This document shows positions 9,449 through 20,943 of a stretch of 64,000 bases of DNA, piece after piece. This DNA comes from Cerrena zonata. Its lineage: Eukaryota > Basidiomycota > Agaricomycetes > Polyporales > Cerrenaceae. The position numbers and the translations under genes are program-made. The notes under the pieces were generated by a model. It ran no database searches. It was not told the origin of the DNA and saw only the letters and a list, made by a program, of their open reading frames with translations. The stretch lies in assembly GCA_038087015.1 (NCBI GenBank), contig JASBNA010000021.1, positions 124,001 to 188,000 of the forward strand, read 5' to 3'. Each line of letters starts with the position of its first letter. Position 1 is the first letter of the stretch.

Positions 9449-12400
9449 TTACATACTATAGCTCGGTGGAGCCTCTATCTTATCCACTTGGAGCTGGTAC
9501 ATAAATCGCCTCAAGCTCGCCACTTCACTTCGCAGACCTTGCATTTCCGTTGTAGACGGCTGACTCTGATTGTATCGTGAGCCAGCTTCAGCGCGTTGAG
9601 AAGATCCCGACACTGCTGTCGGGGTGATAGGCTCCCTGGAGCTACCTGCCATAGGCACCGGGATACTTGCAGGTGTGACGTTGACAACCCAAGATCGCTT
9701 TGACGCCAACACCTGTCCCGTTTTCCCAAACACACCGAAGGGACGGGAGGCCTCTTCCCGTTGTGCCATTTGTGGAGGTGAAGCAGAATCCTGGGAGTTA
9801 ACTGTATGGCCCTGGTCGGTGACGATACTCGGATTCGTTGTGAACGCCTCCACGTGTGGGGTTTCTGTCTGGTTTCGTCGTCTTCTCAGGCAGAATACTC
9901 CCAGAACGGTCAATAGGAGAAGGGCTAATCCGCCTATGACACCTCCGGCGACGGGACCGGCAATTGAACGATGCTTTTTGGAAGTAATTTGTGTTGGTGT
10001 GGGTGGTGTGGAAGGAGGGATAGTGATGCTTTGAGCATGAGGTAAACTGGATGAATTCGTTATCAAGATGGATGTTATAATTAGCAGAGTTAACTGACCT
10101 TAAGGCCAGCGGTGCAAATATTGCACCAACCGCAGGACTAGATATATATAAAATAGATATATATTCAGCCTGCTTATTCCAAACTGAACATACGTACTTG
10201 GCGTTCTTAGGCTTTGTAGTGCTAGAACCGTCGATGTTGTAGTTCAGAGGGAAAGGGCGGGTGTCATTAGGTTGTGCCTTGAAGAATTGATCGTGGACTG
10301 AATTGATCAGATTATTTCGGATGGTGGAATCAGAGATAGTGGCTGCTGTGAATGACGACCAGGCTATGTAGAGTATGAATATACGGCCCAATCGAAAACT
10401 CTATAATCAATCGCTTACCTACGCTTGCAACTCCGCTTTTGCTATCGAGAGGTAAACCACCAGCTACAATTTGGAGAATATAAGTATATGTATATATCAT
10501 CTGGGAACTCTGACGTACGTGATTGTAAAAGCATAGACTGATAGAACTGGGCTTGATTCTGGAGAATCTATACAGGTATTGTAGACGACTTGTTTTTGGA
10601 CATCTCCACACTGGATACGCACCTTTTCATCAATGAGACTTGTGTTCAAAAGCTGATCGACATAGAAGTTGTACATCTGGACCCAGGATGATGGATTATC
10701 GTCTCCAAGGCTAAGGGGTAGATGACTGTCGTTGGTTGACATTTGGGTAAAGGCGCTCCATTGATCCATGAAAGCCGAAGTGAATTTCTGAAGAAAGGAC
10801 ACAGTGAGATTTACTATGCCATTAGCTGCGGTGAATCATTCTTCATTTGTGACCTACCGAATACCGATTGGCGTCCTCATTGCGAGATACCGCATTACTG
10901 ATTTCCGACATCGCTTTTAACGCAATGATGCCTTTTATCACAAGGTTTGTTGAGTTGGCGTAGGTTGCATCATCCACTGTTGTCCTGCGAAATTCGATTT
11001 GGCGCAAGTCATTAGGAGAGGTCAGAACTTACGAATCTGGAGGACTCATTGTCGACCTAACTAGATACTCAGCCCATTTCCGTAATAAAGAGTACTGAAA
11101 TAATTCTAAGTGAGACGTAGATGTACATAGAGTATACAGTACTCACATGTTTAGAAATGAACGCCCCATCACCAGATATCCTCGCGTGTGCAAATGTCAT
11201 GATAAGCATACTACTCGTATCTAAAGGACACAGTGAGTGAGTACACCATTTCTACCTATATTCTTAATCACTTACGTTCCACCTGTTGCTCATGCTTAAT
11301 AATTGTACCATCGGCCTGAGGATAATTCTGACCTACGTTTACATTTAGCATTTGATAGTTTAGAGATGAAATATTACACACCAAGGTCTCGTGCAGCGAA
11401 TGCTTGATCGCTTGATGATGAGTCTTGGAGTTCCAGAAGTGGAGATAACAATTGGCCAGCATATGTCGAGTTGATAAAGAGGAAAAACGGAAATGATGCA
11501 TATATCTTCTCCACTGGATTTACTCGACTAGCAAAGTTGCTTTAGTGAAGAAATACAGTCGGCTAGAATTCAACGTACCCGGAGTCACCAATGTCTTTCA
11601 TGAACATCTTGATGTCCGACATATTCCAACCGCCGTTTTCCCCATTGGCGATCGTTAACTCTGTGGAAGCCATCGTCTGTCGAGCAGCGAGAGATACAAG
11701 ATCTTTGTATGGCTCTGATATATTCCCAGCAGCATTCAATATGAGGCTATCCATGTCGTCTGCGCGCGATTTGGCATTTGGAAAGTCTGACAGGAAACTA
11801 TCCATCTATAACAGTCACTTAGCGTCAATAACAGTTGAAAACAGCCATTATACACCTACTACATCTGAGATCGATTCAAACGATGCAGCGAAAAGCGGGG
11901 CTCTCTTTTGAGCTTGTGTTGTACCAGTAGATGATATCGAAGGATTTCGATAGATGCCAATCGCAAACACGGCCGGAGCCGAGGTGGAAGAGATATTTCC
12001 GAGATCCTGGACAACTGTGAAAACTGGGAATGGGCTATGTAACACATAAGATGGAAATTCACAACATAATTGAAGGAAGGTCCTTACTTTCCCATTGGTG
12101 CTGGGGGCATGAACGCCGCACCGGATGCAACCCCACTGCTGATGAACTGACGGCGATAACTATCCGCTTCCCCTACCACTGCAGACACAGAAGGTCCCTG
12201 ACCGAAATTGTCTCAGTACAGCCCGAAGTGTTATAGGGATAAGCTCACCGATTGGGCTCCAAAAACCGCTATCGTATCTTCTGCACGATTGCCGGATTCA
12301 ACGAATGCCCGGGACACATTTCGTTGTATCTGATGAAAATTTGAGGAGGATGTCCCGGCTGTACTGGTACTCCACGTGATAACGTCGGCTGTCGATGCAG

Positions 12401-13050
12401 TTAACCACTCTGCATGGCAAACAGTAAGTTAAAAATGTGCAGTTGTTTTGGAGCGATGTGACAAACCTCCACTGATATCCATATAAACCTGTACACGGTG
12501 CTGAAGTCCATCAGTGAAATTGACGTCTAGTGTAACATATGAAAACGGCATGGATTGCCTGACAGGATCTGATCTCTTAGTCAGATCATCAGCAAAGCTT
12601 ATAACCATCCGTAGAAATGAGATAAAATCACCTCGATTGGTGACAAGAACGTTGCAGTCAGTTGTGCAGGTCCTGCAACGTAAGTGACAATAGTTCGAGT
12701 GGGAGTAATTCGTACGTCAGTAAGGTTGGCTGTATCCGGATGTATTTTCGAATTGCCAATCCATTGGTACGCATGGTTGTCAATTCTGACCATACCCTCC
12801 CATACTTGCTCCTATCAAAACATATGTAAGCGTACTGATTTTACGAAGATTAAAGCAATGTAATTACATCTCCATTCCAAAACATGGGCCAACTAAGATT
12901 GACATGTGGTTTGCTAGTCCAGGCATGGAGATATGGAGATTTTAAAGCAAGTGGCAGTATAAACGGTAGCGAAGTCGACTGGCCAATTTGCGAAGAGACA
13001 ATTGGGAATAATCTCAAGACCCAGAATAGTGTCCAGAGATATATGAACAT
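9449..13050 (-). CDS. GtaA-type glutaminase-like protein 1, membrane-anchored, PPSY tail
   Basis: Eighteen exons on the minus strand (13050-12868, 12811-12632, 12575-12467, 12409-12249, 12197-12088, 12034-11860, 11805-11579, 11527-11382, 11332-11276, 11220-11147, 11094-11033, 10984-10858, 10787-10623, 10558-10519, 10463-10419, 10363-10198, 10138-10100, 10046-9449) sum to 2664 nt, 887 residues. A signal peptide (FIYLWTLFWVLRLFPIVSS) precedes an ectodomain like fungal glutaminase A (DUF5127, DUF4965 and DUF1793 regions). Marker segments are LPLALKSPYLHAW, WEGMVRID, WNMSDIKMFMKDIGDS and RVNPVEKIYASFPFFLF. A single helix follows at about residues 717-742 (GPVAGGVIGGLALLLLTVLG), then RRRR and a tail of about 145 residues ending in a Leu-rich amphipathic stretch and EAPPSYSM. 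The expected activity is extracellular glutamine hydrolysis to glutamate; catalysis here is unproven. Only the coding frame was checked, not enzymatic residues. Confidence 0.9.
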
Positions 13051-13832
13051 GCTTTATAGGATGTCTGAGTGAGGGGAGCAGGGAACCTAGTGAGAGTGAG
13101 TGAAGAGTGAAGAGGGAAAGGAGACAGGTTTTCCGGCTTCTATTTTGCGGAATTTATATGCACACAGGTCTCCAACGTCAACAACATGCTTGTATCTCAT
13201 TAGCGGGAGATGGGAGTACTCAAATGTCAAACAAGCCCCCACGAGACCTAGAGCAACCTGTACCTATGATCATCAATCACTGGGATTAAGAATAACGTCA
13301 ACTCCGGACACAGTAAGAGATGTTACCGCTTTTCGTGAATGTTTGACGTATCATATCAAACTACTAGTAAAGATACACCGCTGTGCTATAATTTTAGTAG
13401 GAAAATATGGCAGAAAATATGATGAGACATAACTTCGATTATTATGACTGGCGGTAATGGATAACATGTAACGGGTAAACAGACAAAATTGTTCTCTAAA
13501 CCTCTTGCTGGATGAATGGTCAAATAGTCGCATAATCTAGGAAAATTTCTCCCGAAAGCCGGAATGCTACCCGCGCAGAAGCGAAAACAATTAGTATCTG
13601 TCATCAACTTAATCCAGCAGCGAACCCCGACCTACTTGACAAATTTGGCTGGAAGCAATAGGTGATCTCGGTCCGCGAATCTAATACGAGATACTATACA
13701 CGCAAAGAGTCAACAATTCCAAAGCCCCTTGCAAATTACATCTGGTGATTTGGCGGAGAAAGCAAGAGGTGTGTATTGTGTTAGGGACTGGTGTTGCGGG
13801 TACGGTGAGGCCTACCTATCACTGTGACAAAC

Positions 13833-14090
13833 GATATTGAAGGATTTCAATCGCAAGGACAACCAGTGATGTTGTAGCAGTGATATTTCCCAGGTCCTGG
13901 ACAACTTTAAACCCCGGATACGGGCTAAGTGACGCATATCTGTAGGAAGTATCGTCAAGATGATGTGCTTACTCACCTATTTCTGCTGGAGGTGTGATCG
14001 ACGACCTCAATACTACTCCATACTAGCTACTGCCAAGCTTGCGTCGAGAATCCTGTTTTTCCTACCATTACAGAAATTGTGAGGCTTGGT
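13833..14090 (-). pseudogene. Relic of a glutaminase-like gene (exon 5-6 region)
   Basis: On the minus strand, 13925-13833 reads PYPGFKVVQDLGNITATTS, matching PFPVFTVVQDLGNISSTSA of the intact gene at 9449-13050. It is preceded by a plausible intron (GTGAGT ... TTAG, about 13974-13926) at the same position as intron 5 of the intact gene. Beyond it, a damaged exon-5-like stretch (TPPAEIG, versus MPPAPMGK) contains an in-frame stop. No other exons are seen around it, so this is an eroded fragment lying just upstream of the intact gene on the same strand. Confidence 0.7.
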
Positions 14091-14526
14091 GCGCCCTAGC
14101 ATCAGCTTGTAAGCTGAGTCCGGCCATCATTCTAGTCCGCTACAGAACTGCACTGGCAGGGTGAACGATTGTTTTCAAAGAGTTGAGCTGCGGCCTAGGT
14201 AATGCGGATGCTAAAATAGCGTCTATGCAAACAGAAGCTGTCGAGACTTGCAGTTGTTGGCTGACAACCCGCTTTGAGTTGTGTTTTGTTTCAAGTTCTG
14301 AGCAAATGGAGATGTCCACCGTGTAAACTGTACCACTACCATGACAAACCCCAATGTAGGGTTTAAATTACCGTAGCAAGTTGGGCCTAAAATTTGGGAG
14401 GTATTGAACGCGGCCGCCACACTTCCCGCTCTTACATGATGATCATGTCAATAAGTACGTGTACGATCGATACTCCACATTATATTGACCTGCTGTATAA
14501 TACTGAAACAACGTCTCTGCATATCT

Positions 14527-14663
14527 CGATAGTCAAAACACAACTGGCGACGACAACTTCTCAGTTTCGCCTTGACAAGCTTCGAGTTAATCGTCCGATA
14601 GTCAAAACACATCTAACAACGACCATTGTCAATTTTACCTTGATCAGTTTTAGGTTAATGGTC
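14527..14663. repeat. Imperfect tandem repeat, about 69-bp unit, two copies
   Basis: Units start at 14527 and 14596, both with cgatagtcaaaacaca, and continue in parallel (cttgacaagcttcgagttaa versus cttgatcagttttaggttaa). A third, short start (cgaacac) follows at 14664. It lies about 160 bp upstream of the F-box-like gene start, so it may duplicate promoter sequence. Confidence 0.7.
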
Positions 14664-14826
14664 CGAACACATGGGTCGCTTTATTGGACAATCGGAGCTA
14701 TTGTTTAATTTAAACCTGGTTGAAGGCTTTGACATTGAGCAATGCAAGAGGCAGCGACCAGGATAAAAGGCCATATTCCCTCTCATCGCTCTGTATCAAA
14801 CAATCCTCCTCTCTCCACCCCCCACC

Positions 14827-16026
14827 ATGCCAGCCAACCTTCATACCCTCGACCATCCTTGCCTACTAATAATCGCACAGTGCTTGCTGGACCCGAAGTC
14901 TGTCGGAATTCTAGGTCTCGTGCATCCACGTATTCGCCAAGAGACTAGCCATGTGATGTTGCAAGCTGATCCTGTGGAACTTTGCCTTGATGAACCTCGC
15001 TTGGTGGAAAGTTTCTGTGCGTTCGCATTTGGACAATCATCCTCAGGACGCCCGCGATATGTTCATCTTCGTCACCTATCTATTACCTGTCAAGGTTACA
15101 ATCTATTGGTGATACCTCCCTTTCCTTCGGAGTCTCTGTTGCAACTCTTATCCAAGCTCAAACTGTTGTCGCTCAACACCGACTTGAATACTGGAAATGG
15201 ATTAGGTTATGAGCCGATCTACACACTCCAATCTCCTTCGCCCTGCAAACTCCCCGAGGTCAAATATATATCAGGGATGGCTTGCGGACTCCATCTGATC
15301 TGCCTTGACACTAAGGTCCATTGCCTATACCTACACTATAACGAGCGGACCAATTGTAAGGATGGAATGATCCAAAACGTATGCGGAACCCTTCAGCCCC
15401 AAGTCCTATGCTTTAACCTCGCTTCGGGGGAACCACCGGACTCCCTTCTTGGTGCTATCAAGGCATCGAAATCGACCTTAGAAGCTCTTGAAATCGACAT
15501 CTACTGCACGGTGGCCGAATCATCTACAGAGAATCCCTTTCGTGCCACATTGGTGAGTACTGTCCGCTGTTACTGATACATGATGCCGTAGCTTGATGAA
15601 TCTCATGTATCAACTCTACAGATGACACTACAGTTGGTTATGTACAAGCTTGCCAACACTGATGTTAAATATGTATCCTTACGTTTTGACATACCACCGG
15701 ACAGAAAAGGAATTTTGTCTGGGGAGCTCGTAGATCTCTTCCAGGAGAATCTTCTTTCAGACCTGAGGCAATATACCATCGAACCTCGCAAACTACGATC
15801 TCGCGGATTACAAGAGGTGCTCCTCTCGTTCTACCCGGCCGCCAATGCTATCCCTATTCGATGCGTAAAATGGATGGAGACAGGAACAGGTATTAGCCCT
15901 TGTTGTTCTGGTACAGTTCACGAGCAAACGCCTCAGCAGCAAGTGGCTTGGAGGCATGATGTACTCGGGGAACGCCACGCGTCCAAATTCGATTGTATTG
16001 AACAGCGGGCCGTGTTTTTACGATGA
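14827..16026 (+). CDS. F-box-like protein
   Basis: Two exons, 14827-15552 and 15592-16026 (donor gtgagt, acceptor gccgtag), giving 1161 nt and 386 residues. The N-terminus (HTLDHPCLLIIAQCLLDPKS, then LVHPRIRQETSHVML) resembles a degenerate F-box: a start like LP.E.L..I, a hydrophobic core, and an R near its end. The remainder has a Leu-rich pattern typical of fungal F-box proteins with irregular LRR-like repeats. Such proteins usually serve as substrate receptors of SCF ubiquitin ligases and are highly expanded in Agaricomycetes. The C-terminal 40 residues look less conserved in character, and the true end could differ by another splice. No signal peptide or membrane helix is seen. Confidence 0.65.
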
Positions 16027-16310
16027 AAGAGAGAAGGATGTAGGCATCAAGCCCGACTTTTCCACTAGATTACATAGAGCAATTTCCTTCCTATAAAAGA
16101 GCCTATCCTTGACCGTACTTGAAAGGTATTTTAGATGAACTCAGCCGTGGAATCATCGATCATCATTGTACCAAGAAACGAAACTATCGTATCGGAATAT
16201 TCGTACATGTGTGTTAGAAAATAATATGGATCGCTCATTTCAAAACCTTCCTCGTTGCCTGGAGGCGACCCCCATATGGATACGAACCGGCAGGTCCGGT
16301 TTCTAGTAAT

Positions 16311-17151
16311 TCAGAGGGGGGGATTGTTTATCAAGTACATTAGCTTTTCTTTCGTTTCCTTTGCGATCCGTCGAGACTCCTCAGGTGTCTTGTTTCTGTA
16401 GTCGTCTAAAGTTCGAAAGGAGATCCACATGAATCTGACATAGGATCCCACAAATATGGCAGTGTGAAGAGTATGATCTCCCCTGTTATCATCGTACCAA
16501 TCGCTGATATTCTCCTCCGAGGCACCGGTATCCCGCATATACTGCGTAGCCTCCTCGCGAGTCCAGATTTCTGCTCGATCACACTGGTGGGGCGTTCAGT
16601 ACATACAATACATACAGCCCTCGATAGAGGTACGGACCTTCATTCGGAAGCTTTGCAAGTTTGTTTCGTAGTCACGATCAAGGATGAGGACCCATCTAAC
16701 TGATGTCAATGATGTCGGGAACATTTAGATTAATTCCGGATACCTACACATGAGTCGCTAGTCGATCTGGCGGGTGGTTTGCTAGATCCATAACCTGGAC
16801 ACCCAGGTTGTGGATGTACATTCTCCAGAATTTGAGCCACTTGTTGAGTTCATAGTTCAACTCGGCGGTCTCTTCATTTTCGGCCACGTCTCGTTGGTGG
16901 TTAGCCCCCGTCATGCATGCCTTTTTGTGGAACTTCCATGCTGCCTTTTGACAAGTTTTGGAGCAGTACTGGACCATCCTGACCGAGCTCTGTTGGTTCG
17001 GACTCGATACTGCCACTGGCAATGATACTCACTTGCATTGGCCACATCGTTTTACGCTGGGACTCGGTTTTATGCACCAAGAACATAATCTGTTACTTGG
17101 TATGAATTTCTTTGCCGACTCGGAGGACTCTTTGGAATCTGTATCAGCCAT
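16311..17151 (-). CDS. MYND zinc-finger protein
   Basis: Four minus-strand exons, 17151-17033, 16978-16748, 16695-16638 and 16583-16311, sum to 681 nt, 226 residues. The MYND finger at about residues 22-60 is complete: LCSWC, then RCGQC, then VQYCSKTCQ and WKFHKKAC (C-x2-C, C-x2-C, C-x3-C, H-x3-C pattern). Intron 1 splits the finger after RCGQCK, and the acceptor gctcggtcag restores KMVQYC. MYND domains bind proline-rich peptides and often occur in small fungal proteins of unknown role. The C-terminal part (about residues 95-226) is helical and rich in Arg, Glu and Trp, with no further domain recognised. It is divergent from RNR2, and the two starts lie about 300 bp apart. Confidence 0.85.
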
Positions 17152-17284
17152 TGTCGTTTAATGCATTGAAGAAGGTGATAATGGTAGAAGGAAGCAATTG
17201 CCTTTTCCATGGGAAAGTTAGGCTATATATCATTAACATTAAAATGGAACAGCACCTCGTGTTTGACGGTGTAAGAAGTCACGG

Positions 17285-17340
17285 TCGCGTTTGTGGCGAG
17301 AGCGATAAACGCGTCAACAAAGCACAACAATCGGTTCGCG
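17285..17340 (+). promoter_or_regulatory. Cluster of MCB/E2F-like sites upstream of RNR2
   Basis: TCGCGT at 17285-17290, a perfect MluI cell-cycle box ACGCGT at 17309-17314, and TTCGCGC near 17334 lie 110-165 bp before the RNR2 ATG. Another ACGCGT sits in RNR2 intron 1 at 17570-17575. In yeasts, MBF binds ACGCGT and drives G1/S expression of RNR genes. Use of these sites here is inferred. The same interval also serves the divergent MYND gene. Confidence 0.55.
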
Positions 17341-17447
17341 CATAAATTCAGTTGGTATTGAAATCCTCCTTTTCACCCACTACTCTCATCTCTCATCCTC
17401 CTCTTACTCTCTACTCGCTTTTCTTTGTATCTATAACACCAACTACA

Positions 17448-18999
17448 ATGTCTTGCTCAACCCCGCCCCGCGCTGTCTCTCCTGAGCTTTTCGCTGCTCC
17501 GACGCCGAGCAAGACACCGAGCAAAAGGGTACGGCGCTTCCTACTTTTGTCCTAAACCATCGCGTCCTAACGCGTTTTATACAGGCTGCTGCCGCTTTGG
17601 ACGAAATGACACTCTCGTCGCCGACAAAACGCGCCAAGATTGAACCCCTTAAGCTTGTTGACGACAGGCAACAGACCGCCTCGCCCGCGACAGTGGGTGC
17701 GGAGGACGATGACGTCTTTACTGAGTCTTCTATGTCCGAAGAAGAACTACAGAAGCGGTTTATCGGTGACATTCATCTTCCCCAAGGTATGTCGTAGTAC
17801 AAGCTAGATCTCAGAACACGTATAAACGTTTTCAACAGACCAGGAGCCTCTTCTCATCGAGTCTAAACGTCGTTTCGTCTTGTTCCCTATTCAATATCAT
17901 GAGGTAGATAACAACCCGCCGTTTCAGTCTTGACGCATTTCCTTATAACACAACTCATGTCTAGATCTGGCAAATGTACAAGAAGGCTGAAGCGTCTTTC
18001 TGGACTGCCGAAGAGATGGACCTGTCCAAGGACCAGCATGATTGGCAGAACCGTCTCAATGACAATGAACGTCATTTCATTTCTCACATCCTTGCCTTCT
18101 TTGCCGCCTCGGATGGTATCGTCAACGAAAACCTTGTCGAGCGTTTCTCGAACGAAGTCCAAGCTGCTGAAGCCCGTTGTTTCTACGGTTTCCAGATCAT
18201 GATGGAGAACATTCACTCCGAGACTTACTCTCTTCTCATTGACACCTACATCAAGGACCCTGCTGAACGTGACCGTCTCTTCGACGCCGTCGAGACTATC
18301 CCCTGCATCAAGAGAAAGGCGGACTGGGCTCTGCGCTGGATCTCGGACAAGAAGTCCACCTTCGCTGAACGTCTGATTGCCTTTGCTGCTGTCGAGGGCA
18401 TCTTTTTCTCTGGCGCGTTTGCCTCGATCTTCTGGTTGAAGAAGCGTGGTCTCATGCCTGGTTTGACGTTCTCCAATGAGCTGATCAGTCGTGACGAGGG
18501 TATGCACACTGACTTTGCCTGCCTGCTTCACGGTCACCTCAAGAGGCGTCCTCACCCTGACGTCGTGAAGAGGATCATCACTGAGGCTGTCGCCATTGAG
18601 CAGGAGTTCTTGACTGGTAAGCTATTCCTTAATCTGTACATCTCATCGACTAACACACTCTTCCAGATGCTCTTCCTTGTTCGCTCATCGGCATGAACGC
18701 GACGTTGATGCGCCAATACATTGAGTTTGTCGCCGACCGTCTCCTCGTTGCTCTCGGCACGAACAAGGTTTACAATGTCACGAATCCCTTCGACTTCATG
18801 GACATGATCTCGCTCCAGGGCAAGACCAATTTCTTTGAGAAGCGTGTCTCTGATTACTCCAAGGCTGGTGTCAGTGCTTCCGCGAACAGCGCCACGTCGG
18901 AAGTCCAATCCGGTAAAGTCTTGTGAGTGTTCCGTAATGTTTTTGTACGAATGTCGTGCTGAATTTCTGCTCCCTAGCTCTCTCGACGAGGACTTCTAA
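17448..18999 (+). CDS. RNR2: Ribonucleotide reductase small subunit R2
   Basis: Class I RNR small subunit. It houses the di-iron centre and tyrosyl radical and pairs with the large subunit to make deoxyribonucleotides. Exons: 17448-17528, 17585-17786, 17839-17903, 17965-18616, 18667-18922, 18978-18999; sum 1278 nt, 425 residues. Metal-site segments are visible: [25 protein letters not shown] with E and ExxH, and [17 protein letters not shown] with [14 protein letters not shown], again with ExxH. The C-terminal heptapeptide FSLDEDF, which in this family docks to the large subunit, is encoded by a separate 22-nt last exon. The first 75 residues are a variable Ser/Pro-rich leader. Upstream MCB boxes suggest S-phase control. 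Confidence 0.97.
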
Positions 19000-19716
19000 A
19001 CAGGCTTGTTCTCCTCTCCCTGTCCGTTGCTCGGTTGTATCAAGTCTCCGTTCTAGACTGTGTATTCGTAGTTGGTTTTTATCTTTCTCTATTCTCTATC
19101 TTGGCTGTCCCACTATCATCATCACTCCTCATCATCATCATTCAGATACTCCCTTCATCATCACTATACATGTCTCGCTTTCCTCGCATCTGTCATAGAT
19201 AGATTTGTTTTACACCTTTGTTTTCCCCTTTCCTCCATGTTTTGGCTAACAGTTTTCTACCCCTCTAGCTGCCATTCGCTTTCAAATATATCCATGTTAC
19301 CCATGAATTACTTGCATATGTCTGATGTTTACACACGGTTACTTGAGCCCTCTTCAGGTCTTTGTAAGGTGGACAATAAGTAATCCTTTTTAACCGGTCA
19401 TGACTGCTACTAGAGTCAGCTTTGATCGAAGGCTTGGGCGTTGCCTGTTTGCGTAGGCTCGCCCCTAGCTACTGTACTATAATACTGAGTAATACTTTCG
19501 AAATAGCCATTCCTTTCAATTTTCTCGCAATTATTGACTGCATCTTGGTGGCAAGTTCACAAATATTATCAACATCCACTCATTAGGAGGCCAAAGAGGA
19601 CCAACGTAAGGTGTCTTGTATTACAACACTGAGTCAGTAGAACTCTTATTAAATGAATGTTTGTTTTGGCATATCGCCATAGTAGCGACGAGACCGGGTA
19701 TACCATACTATTATTA
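19000..19716. other. Intergenic between convergent genes
   Basis: 3' flanks of RNR2 and the APP1-type gene. It contains a short CAT/TCA-rich stretch near 19100-19160. No gene was seen. Confidence 0.4.
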
Positions 19717-20943
19717 TTAACACTTTCCTCCTGCGACGTCAATATTCGCCAACCCCGCAATATCTGCATCGGTGTAAATCCTGAACTTTGTCGATGGGAC
19801 ATCCTTGAATGCGGTAGCAAATCGTGTGTCGCTGTTATCAGCACCGTCCACCTTGTGAATCCAAATACACTGGATGAAGTTGCCGTACTTCTTGAACCTA
19901 GAAGCATGCATAGAACCGTTAGTCCCAAAGCTAATACAACCGGGTTCGTACTTACGCAGTGGCGTAGACCTCTGGGTCAGATTGAGTCGAATCACCGACG
20001 GTGAGGAACTTCTTGCCAGGGTACATTCCATGAATTTGATCGATGATCCCAACTTTGTAGTTCAAAGTGTCGCTCTTGTCGGTCAACAAGTTGACGAGTC
20101 CGCTGATATCGGCGATCGTAAGATTCTTCGTGATGATAGGACCCGCGGAGGCAGAGAACTGAGTGTTGATGAAATCGTGCAAGAAGGGGTAGAACTGCAT
20201 GGGGGAACCGGAGACGTAGATGAATTGGGGGCTGTTCAAGGATTTAGCGAGGCTCGCATAAAGCTCGGGCATTCCGGCAACAGCAGTCGGGCTCTCGAAG
20301 AGTGCCGCCTTGAGAGCGGGGATAGTCTGGAGGACATTAGAGATCTTGACAGTATCATCAATGTCTGCAGAGGCTTTTAGAAACGGCTTCGTAACACGAG
20401 ATATGATAGGGACACACCAGAAATAACACCAAAGCCGTCAGGTCCTGAAGGGAAAACCGTGGAAGTAAAGCTTGAATCTTGGAAGGAAGCCTGAAGGGTT
20501 GTGGTCAACCGCGCAGCGGTCGTACACTTGCCAACTGACACATTACTAGCCACGAGTCCCAAATCGGGAAGACCGGAAGTTTTTGGCAGCGTCATAGGGG
20601 TGCTGCACCCTTGGACTGCAATCTGCATCTCCTTGCCAGAGAGGCCCACCGCAGCAAATAGCTTCAGTCGATCCACAGCAGTCGCCAATTCATCACCAAG
20701 CCCGAACACATTGAACACATTCTTCAATACGCTTGTGAGCGGTGCGGTGTCAATTTGGCGAGCGTACACCAGAGCTTGTTGGCTGACAATGGTCACGGAA
20801 GGATCGGTTGGGCTTTGGAAAGCTGGGGCATCGAATAGAATAACGTCATCAGTGCGAGCGATGTCTCTTTTGTCGGTAGGATGGGGGATAGCCAATGTCG
20901 AAATAACGAACGTCAATGGGAAAATAACGGAGAGGACTCGCAT
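19717..20943 (-). CDS. Secreted APP1-type (DUF2183) phosphatase domain protein
   Basis: Three minus-strand exons, 20943-20418, 20364-19956 and 19897-19717, sum to 1116 nt, 371 residues. A signal peptide (MRVLSVIFPLTFVISTLAIP) is followed by a domain of the phosphatidate phosphatase APP1 catalytic family, a HAD-like fold. The nucleophile motif SDIDDTVKISNV spans the exon 1/2 junction; the later motifs are YVSGSPMQFYPFL, KVGIIDQI and GDSTQSDPEVYA. All key HAD aspartates are present. Yeast App1 is cytosolic and acts on phosphatidate at actin patches; this secreted form may act on extracellular substrates, which is inference. The open frame continues upstream to 21249, but ATG 20943 gives the clean signal peptide. 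Confidence 0.85.

Larger units (their letters stand above)
13051..14826. other. Intergenic region with gene relic and tandem repeat
   Basis: Upstream of the glutaminase-like gene 1. It contains a relic of another copy at about 13833-14090 and a 69-bp tandem repeat at 14527 (both listed separately). The rest shows only short open frames. Confidence 0.5.

Noticed and set aside
17887..18555. 222-codon minus-strand open frame
   Set aside because: Exact antisense of RNR2 exon 4; composition follows from the codon use of the real gene.
19874..20380. 168-codon plus-strand open frame
   Set aside because: Antisense shadow of the APP1-type phosphatase exon 2.
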